Part shown: piece after piece, positions 60,449 through 64,000 of the stretch
Layout of the letters: every line of letters starts with the position of its first letter
How positions within the stretch are numbered: the stretch's first letter is position 1
Origin: an uncultured Oscillospiraceae bacterium
GTDB lineage: Bacteria > Bacillota > Clostridia > Oscillospirales > Ruminococcaceae
Direction of reading: 5' to 3'
Assembly (NCBI GenBank): GCA_934466475.1
Contig: CAKSLI010000005.1
Location: 1-64,000, forward strand
DNA length: 64,000 nucleotides
Program-made: the position numbers and the translations under genes
Notes under the pieces: generated by a model
Database searches by the model: none
Told to the model about the DNA's origin: nothing
The model's input: only the letters and a program-made list of their open reading frames with translations

Positions 60449-61291
60449 TTAAATTGTTGCCTCCGCGTGCCTTGTCACATGACACCCGATATTCACCGCC
60501 ACCGGAAGCCCCGCGATATGCGTTGCCGACTTCTCGATATTGACGTACAGCGCCGTTACCGTCCCGCCGAAGCCCTGCGAGCCTATCCCAAGGCGGTTTA
60601 TGCTGTCGAGCATCTGCTGTTCCAGCTCCGCGTATACCGGGTCGGGATTCCGCTTTGAAAGGTCGCGGCAGAGCGCCTTTTTCGCAAGGTACGCGGAATA
60701 CTCGAAGTCGCCGCCGATACCCACGCCGACAACTATCGGGGGACATGGATTGCTCCCCGCCAGGCTTACGCACTCGGTCACGAAATCCACGATATCCTGC
60801 TTTGAAGCGGACGGCGTGAACATCTTCAGCCGGGACATATTCTCGCTTCCGAAGCCCTTGGGAGCCGCCATGAGGTGTATCTTGTCCCCGGGGACTATCC
60901 GCGTATGTATAACGGCGGGAGTGTTGTTGTTGGTATTCCTGCGCTCCAGCGGGTCGCCGACTATGGAAAGCCGGAGCTTTCCGTTTACGTAGCCCTGTGC
61001 AACGCCTGCGTTCACTGCGTCCTCGAACGGCTCCCCGGTGATATGTACGTCCTGACCTACCTCCGCGAATATCACCGCCATGCCGGTATCCTGGCAGATA
61101 GGCACGCCGAGCTCCGCCGCGCAGTCGATGTTGTCCACGATGTCGGAGAGAACGCTCTGGCACAGGGGGCTTTCCTCCCTGGCGATACTGCCGCTTATGC
61201 ACTCCTTCATGCCGCAGGGGAGCTTCAGGTTTGCCTGCTCGCACAGCCGCGCCACGGTTTCAGTAATGACCGATGATGGAATTTCTCGCAT
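60449..61291 (-). CDS. Class I fumarate hydratase alpha subunit (TtdA/FumA N-part type)
   Basis: 280 residues. [4Fe-4S] hydro-lyase family: ICQDTGMAVIFAEVGQDVHI with a Cys ligand, PAVIHTRIVPGDKIHLMAAP, GSNPCPPIVVGVGIGGDFEY (Cys), and QGFGGTVTALYVNIEKSATH. Needs a beta subunit to form the active enzyme, which usually follows directly; here fabD follows after 48 bases, so the beta gene must be elsewhere. Fumarate hydratase or tartrate dehydratase cannot be separated from the alpha subunit alone. Confidence 0.9.
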   Translation of the reverse strand: MREIPSSVITETVARLCEQANLKLPCGMKECISGSIAREESPLCQSVLSDIVDNIDCAAELGVPICQDTGMAVIFAEVGQDVHITGEPFEDAVNAGVAQGYVNGKLRLSIVGDPLERRNTNNNTPAVIHTRIVPGDKIHLMAAPKGFGSENMSRLKMFTPSASKQDIVDFVTECVSLAGSNPCPPIVVGVGIGGDFEYSAYLAKKALCRDLSKRNPDPVYAELEQQMLDSINRLGIGSQGFGGTVTALYVNIEKSATHIAGLPVAVNIGCHVTRHAEATI

Positions 61292-61436
61292 TATCTGTAT
61301 ATCCTTTCTTACCTACTATTATAATAGAATTTCGCGGCATGCAGGAAATAAATCCCACGCAAGCCGTAAAATACAATTTTCGCTGAAATAATCAGCGAGT
61401 AAATCGCCAGTTTTACCAGATTCGTTGAAAAAACTG

Positions 61437-61465
61437 TTGACAAAATCGCTGTAATGGGGTAAAAT
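61437..61465 (+). promoter_or_regulatory. Promoter of the fabH-fabG-fabF genes
   Basis: TTGACA and TAAAAT with exactly 17 bp between. The leader to fabH is about 90 bases. I looked for a FapR-like site (TTAGTACCTAGTCTTAA) near it and saw none. Confidence 0.8.
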
Positions 61466-61561
61466 AAATATGGTATGTCATATTCTGCCTAGATAATTTC
61501 CGGCAGATATGCTAATGATATTATACTATATGTTGCAAAGAAAATCAAGGAGTATTTTTTA

Positions 61562-62560
61562 ATGAGCGGAATTGAGATCATAGGCACCGGCAGTTATGTC
61601 CCGGAATTCGTGGCAGACAACAACAGGTTCGCGGAGTTCCTCGACACCTCTGACGAGTGGATAACCCCCCGCACCGGAATCAAGCAGCGTCATATCCTCA
61701 CAGACAAGCCCGGATATTTCATGGGCATAGAGGCGGCAAAGAGCGCGCTCGCTGACGCGGACGTAAAGCCCGAGGAGCTGGATCTTATCCTCGTGTGCAC
61801 CTGCACCCCGGATTTCTTCTACCCCTCCACCGCCTGCCTTATCCAGAAGAAGATAGGCGCGGTGAACGCGGCGGCGTTCGATGTCAACAGCGCCTGCACG
61901 GGCTTCATCACGGCAACGGATATCGCGCAGAAGTACCTCGAAACGGGTCACTACAAGACGATCCTTGTCGTTGCCTGCGAGAGGCTGTCCAATCAGCTTG
62001 ACTACACCGACCGTTCGATGTGCATACTATTCGGTGACGCGGCGGGAGCCGTTGTGTACCGCAGGTCCGACAAGCCGTTCTACTCCATGCTGGGCGCTGA
62101 CGGCGACGAGTTCGAGGCGCTCTACTGCAAGATAAACTACGACCCGAACTGCCCGTTCTTCGCAGAAAAGGACCAGCAGTGGGACGGAATGTTCGACACG
62201 CCGGAGAAGCGCAAGTTCCTCCAGAGCGACGGACACGCGGTCTACAAGTTCGCGGTGAACGCCATGGCGAACGCGGTGAAGAACGTTGCTGAACAGGGCG
62301 GCTACGACATCAATGACCTCGACATCGTTATCCCGCACCAGGCGAACCTCCGCATAATAAAGAAAGCCACCGAGATACTCGGCATTCCCGAGGAAAAGGT
62401 GTACACCAACATCGAGCGCATGGGCAACGTTTCCAGCGCGTGCATTCCCGTATGCCTTGACGAAATGCGCAAGGCAGGCAGGGTGAAGCCCGGCATGAAG
62501 ATATGCTTCGTGGGCTTCGGCGCGGGACTCACCTACGGCGCGCTCATATTCGAGACATGA
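61562..62560 (+). CDS. fabH: 3-oxoacyl-ACP synthase III
   Basis: 332 residues. Catalytic Cys112 in FDVNSACTGFITA, His in IPHQANLRI and Asn in ERMGNVSSACIP complete the triad. The C-terminal FVGFGAGLTYGALIFE is typical. Starts each fatty-acid chain by condensing acetyl-CoA (or a branched starter) with malonyl-ACP. First gene of the fab run, start after TCAAGGAG. Confidence 0.95.
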   Translation: MSGIEIIGTGSYVPEFVADNNRFAEFLDTSDEWITPRTGIKQRHILTDKPGYFMGIEAAKSALADADVKPEELDLILVCTCTPDFFYPSTACLIQKKIGAVNAAAFDVNSACTGFITATDIAQKYLETGHYKTILVVACERLSNQLDYTDRSMCILFGDAAGAVVYRRSDKPFYSMLGADGDEFEALYCKINYDPNCPFFAEKDQQWDGMFDTPEKRKFLQSDGHAVYKFAVNAMANAVKNVAEQGGYDINDLDIVIPHQANLRIIKKATEILGIPEEKVYTNIERMGNVSSACIPVCLDEMRKAGRVKPGMKICFVGFGAGLTYGALIFET

Positions 62561-62582
62561 TTCAGACGAAAGGATAAATAAT

Positions 62583-63323
62583 ATGGCAACAGCGATAATC
62601 ACGGGCTCCAGCCGCGGAATAGGCGCAGCGATCGCAAAGCGCCTCGCAAAGGACGGCTTCGACATAATCATCAACGACGTATCCCAGGAGATACTCGACA
62701 CCGCAGGAAACGAGGCAGCGGAGGAATGCCGCGCCCTCGGCGTGCGCGCGGAATGCTATGCTGCGGACGTTTCCGACTACTCCCAGTGCGAGGCAATGGT
62801 GAAGTGGGCGAAGGAGAGCTTCGGCACGATAGACGTGCTGATAAACAACGCGGGTATCACCCGGGACGGCCTTATGGCGCAGATGAGCGAGGAGAACTAC
62901 GACCTCGTTATCCGCGTTAACCAGAAGTCCGTATTCAACATGACAAAGCTTGTCGGCAAGGTAATGATCCGCCAGAGAAGCGGCAGGATAGTGAACCTCG
63001 CCTCCGTTGCGGGACTTTACGGCAACCCCGGTCAGATGAACTACTCCGCCTCCAAGGGCGCGATAATCGCCATGACCAAGACCACCGCCAAGGAGCTCGG
63101 AAGCCGCGGCATAAACTGCAACGCAGTCGCTCCGGGATTCATCCAGACCCCGATGACAGACAAGCTCACCGAGGAACAGCGCGCCGCAATGCTCGCCCAG
63201 ATAGCGATGAAGCGCTACGGTCAGCCCGAGGAGATAGCAGGCGTGGTTTCATTCCTGTGCAGCCCCGATTCTTCCTACGTTACAGGACAGATAATCGAGA
63301 TAAGCGGCGGACTGAGCATGTAA
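62583..63323 (+). CDS. fabG: 3-oxoacyl-ACP reductase
   Basis: 246 residues after AAAGGATAAATA. Short-chain dehydrogenase: GSSRGIGAAIAKRLA for NADPH, DVLINNAGITRDGLM, the catalytic Ser and Y-x3-K in NLASVAGLYGNPGQMNYSAS/KGA, and the C-terminal YVTGQIIEISGGLSM. Reduces beta-ketoacyl-ACP. 22 bases after fabH. Confidence 0.95.
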   Translation: MATAIITGSSRGIGAAIAKRLAKDGFDIIINDVSQEILDTAGNEAAEECRALGVRAECYAADVSDYSQCEAMVKWAKESFGTIDVLINNAGITRDGLMAQMSEENYDLVIRVNQKSVFNMTKLVGKVMIRQRSGRIVNLASVAGLYGNPGQMNYSASKGAIIAMTKTTAKELGSRGINCNAVAPGFIQTPMTDKLTEEQRAAMLAQIAMKRYGQPEEIAGVVSFLCSPDSSYVTGQIIEISGGLSM

Positions 63324-63449
63324 GCCGGCCGCCGGCTATACGGCTATATGAGAGTTCAGGTTTTCACACGAACTATAACTATCAGCCGCACACTTATTGT
63401 GCATTTTCATATCAACCCAAATCTACACTAGTTGGAGGAACAACGTTCA

Positions 63450-64000
63450 ATGGAAAGACGAGTGGTAATAACCGGACTTGGAGCAGTCACCCCCTGCGGA
63501 AATTCCCCCGAGGAGCTCTGGAACAGCCTCATTGCCGGAAAGCACGGCTTCGAGCTGGCTCCGTGGTTTCCGGACCAGGAGCCCGACAATCTTTCAGTCG
63601 TGGCGAGGGTAAAGAACTTCGACCCGTCCGAGTATTTCGATAAAAAGGAGCTCCGCCGCAACGACGTCATCGTTCAGTACGCGGTATACTGCGCAATGCA
63701 GGCTCTGAAGGACGCAGGCACCGACCTCAGGGACATCGACCCCTACCGCGTCGGCGTGGTCATCGGCAGCGGAATCGGCGGAATCTACACCACCGAGGAG
63801 GAAATGCAGAACTACCACAACAAGGGCAACAAGCGTGTGGGAGTTTTCACCATAACAAAGATGATAGGCAACATGGCTGCCGGAGAAGTGGCTATACGCA
63901 CCGGCTTCAAGGGAAGCAACTTCTGCGTTACCACAGCATGCGCAAGCGGCACGCAGTCAATCGGCGAGGCTTTCCGCTCGATAAAGCACGGCTACCTTGA
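63450..64000 (+). CDS. fabF: 3-oxoacyl-ACP synthase II, C-terminus outside the window
   Basis: The frame starts after GTTGGAGGAACAACGTTCA and is open to the edge (183 codons). MERRVVITGLGAVTPCGNSP, VIGSGIGGI, and the catalytic Cys164 in CVTTACASGTQSIGEAFRS identify the condensing enzyme that elongates acyl chains. The His-His part of the site lies beyond the window. Confidence 0.93.
   Translation, partial: MERRVVITGLGAVTPCGNSPEELWNSLIAGKHGFELAPWFPDQEPDNLSVVARVKNFDPSEYFDKKELRRNDVIVQYAVYCAMQALKDAGTDLRDIDPYRVGVVIGSGIGGIYTTEEEMQNYHNKGNKRVGVFTITKMIGNMAAGEVAIRTGFKGSNFCVTTACASGTQSIGEAFRSIKHGYL

Overview
The window looks like a chromosomal segment of a gut or rumen Clostridia, most likely a Ruminococcus-like Oscillospiraceae. 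This is inferred from Firmicutes-type ribosome binding sites (AGGAGG) and promoters, an AraR-controlled L-arabinose operon, a secreted GH44 glucanase, a paired chromate-transporter locus, and the order of the fatty-acid and shikimate genes. Moderate-GC core DNA covers about 34-64 kb. A mosaic accessory region covers about 0-33.8 kb.

Region 1 (1-8.9 kb) holds the end of a mobile element: a frameshifted IS256-type transposase, a secreted metallo-beta-lactamase-fold lipoprotein, four small XRE-type regulators with an obvious operator, a long structured non-coding stretch, an excisionase-tyrosine integrase pair, and a truncated COG2865-type regulator.

Region 2 (8.95-16.3 kb) is the best candidate for an undescribed system. 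It is a tight six-gene operon under one good promoter, encoding three different dynamin-like GTPases and three small, mostly coiled-coil proteins. Its 3' end is cut by the terminus of an IS3-family element, which supplies the last stop codon. Beside it (16.4-19.9 kb) lie a phospholipase D-helicase-DUF3427 protein and an overlapping Nudix hydrolase.

Region 3 (20-33.8 kb) is plasmid- or phage-like: a DUF960 protein, a zinc-ribbon amidoligase, a class II glutamine amidotransferase that appears to lack an internal block, a resolvase, an orphan antitoxin, a Rep-like protein, an AT-rich unknown 583-residue protein divergent from a P-loop ATPase plus partner, a large serine recombinase split by a 93-bp palindromic insertion, and an IS5-family element.

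Region 4 (34-46 kb) is L-arabinose use. A YtfQRT/YjfF-type sugar ABC transporter is followed by araA, araB and araD on the minus strand, with a divergent AraR-type repressor and, beyond it, a membrane-anchored GH44 enzyme. Presumably polymer is cleaved outside, pentose imported, and arabinose converted to xylulose-5-phosphate.

Region 5 (46-64 kb) is mainly housekeeping: tmRNA, an unassigned RNA candidate with its own promoter and terminator, lipoproteins, chromate transporters, a Zn-dependent phospholipase C-like protein, a degenerate GGDEF-EAL protein, an ECF sigma factor with an anti-sigma-like protein bearing Cys-containing TCEVSG repeats, an amidohydrolase, aroK-aroE-fabD, a lone fumarase alpha subunit, and fabH-fabG-fabF. 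Across the window run a short inverted-repeat (MITE-like) family with at least five complete copies and a family of small hairpins with a conserved six-base loop.
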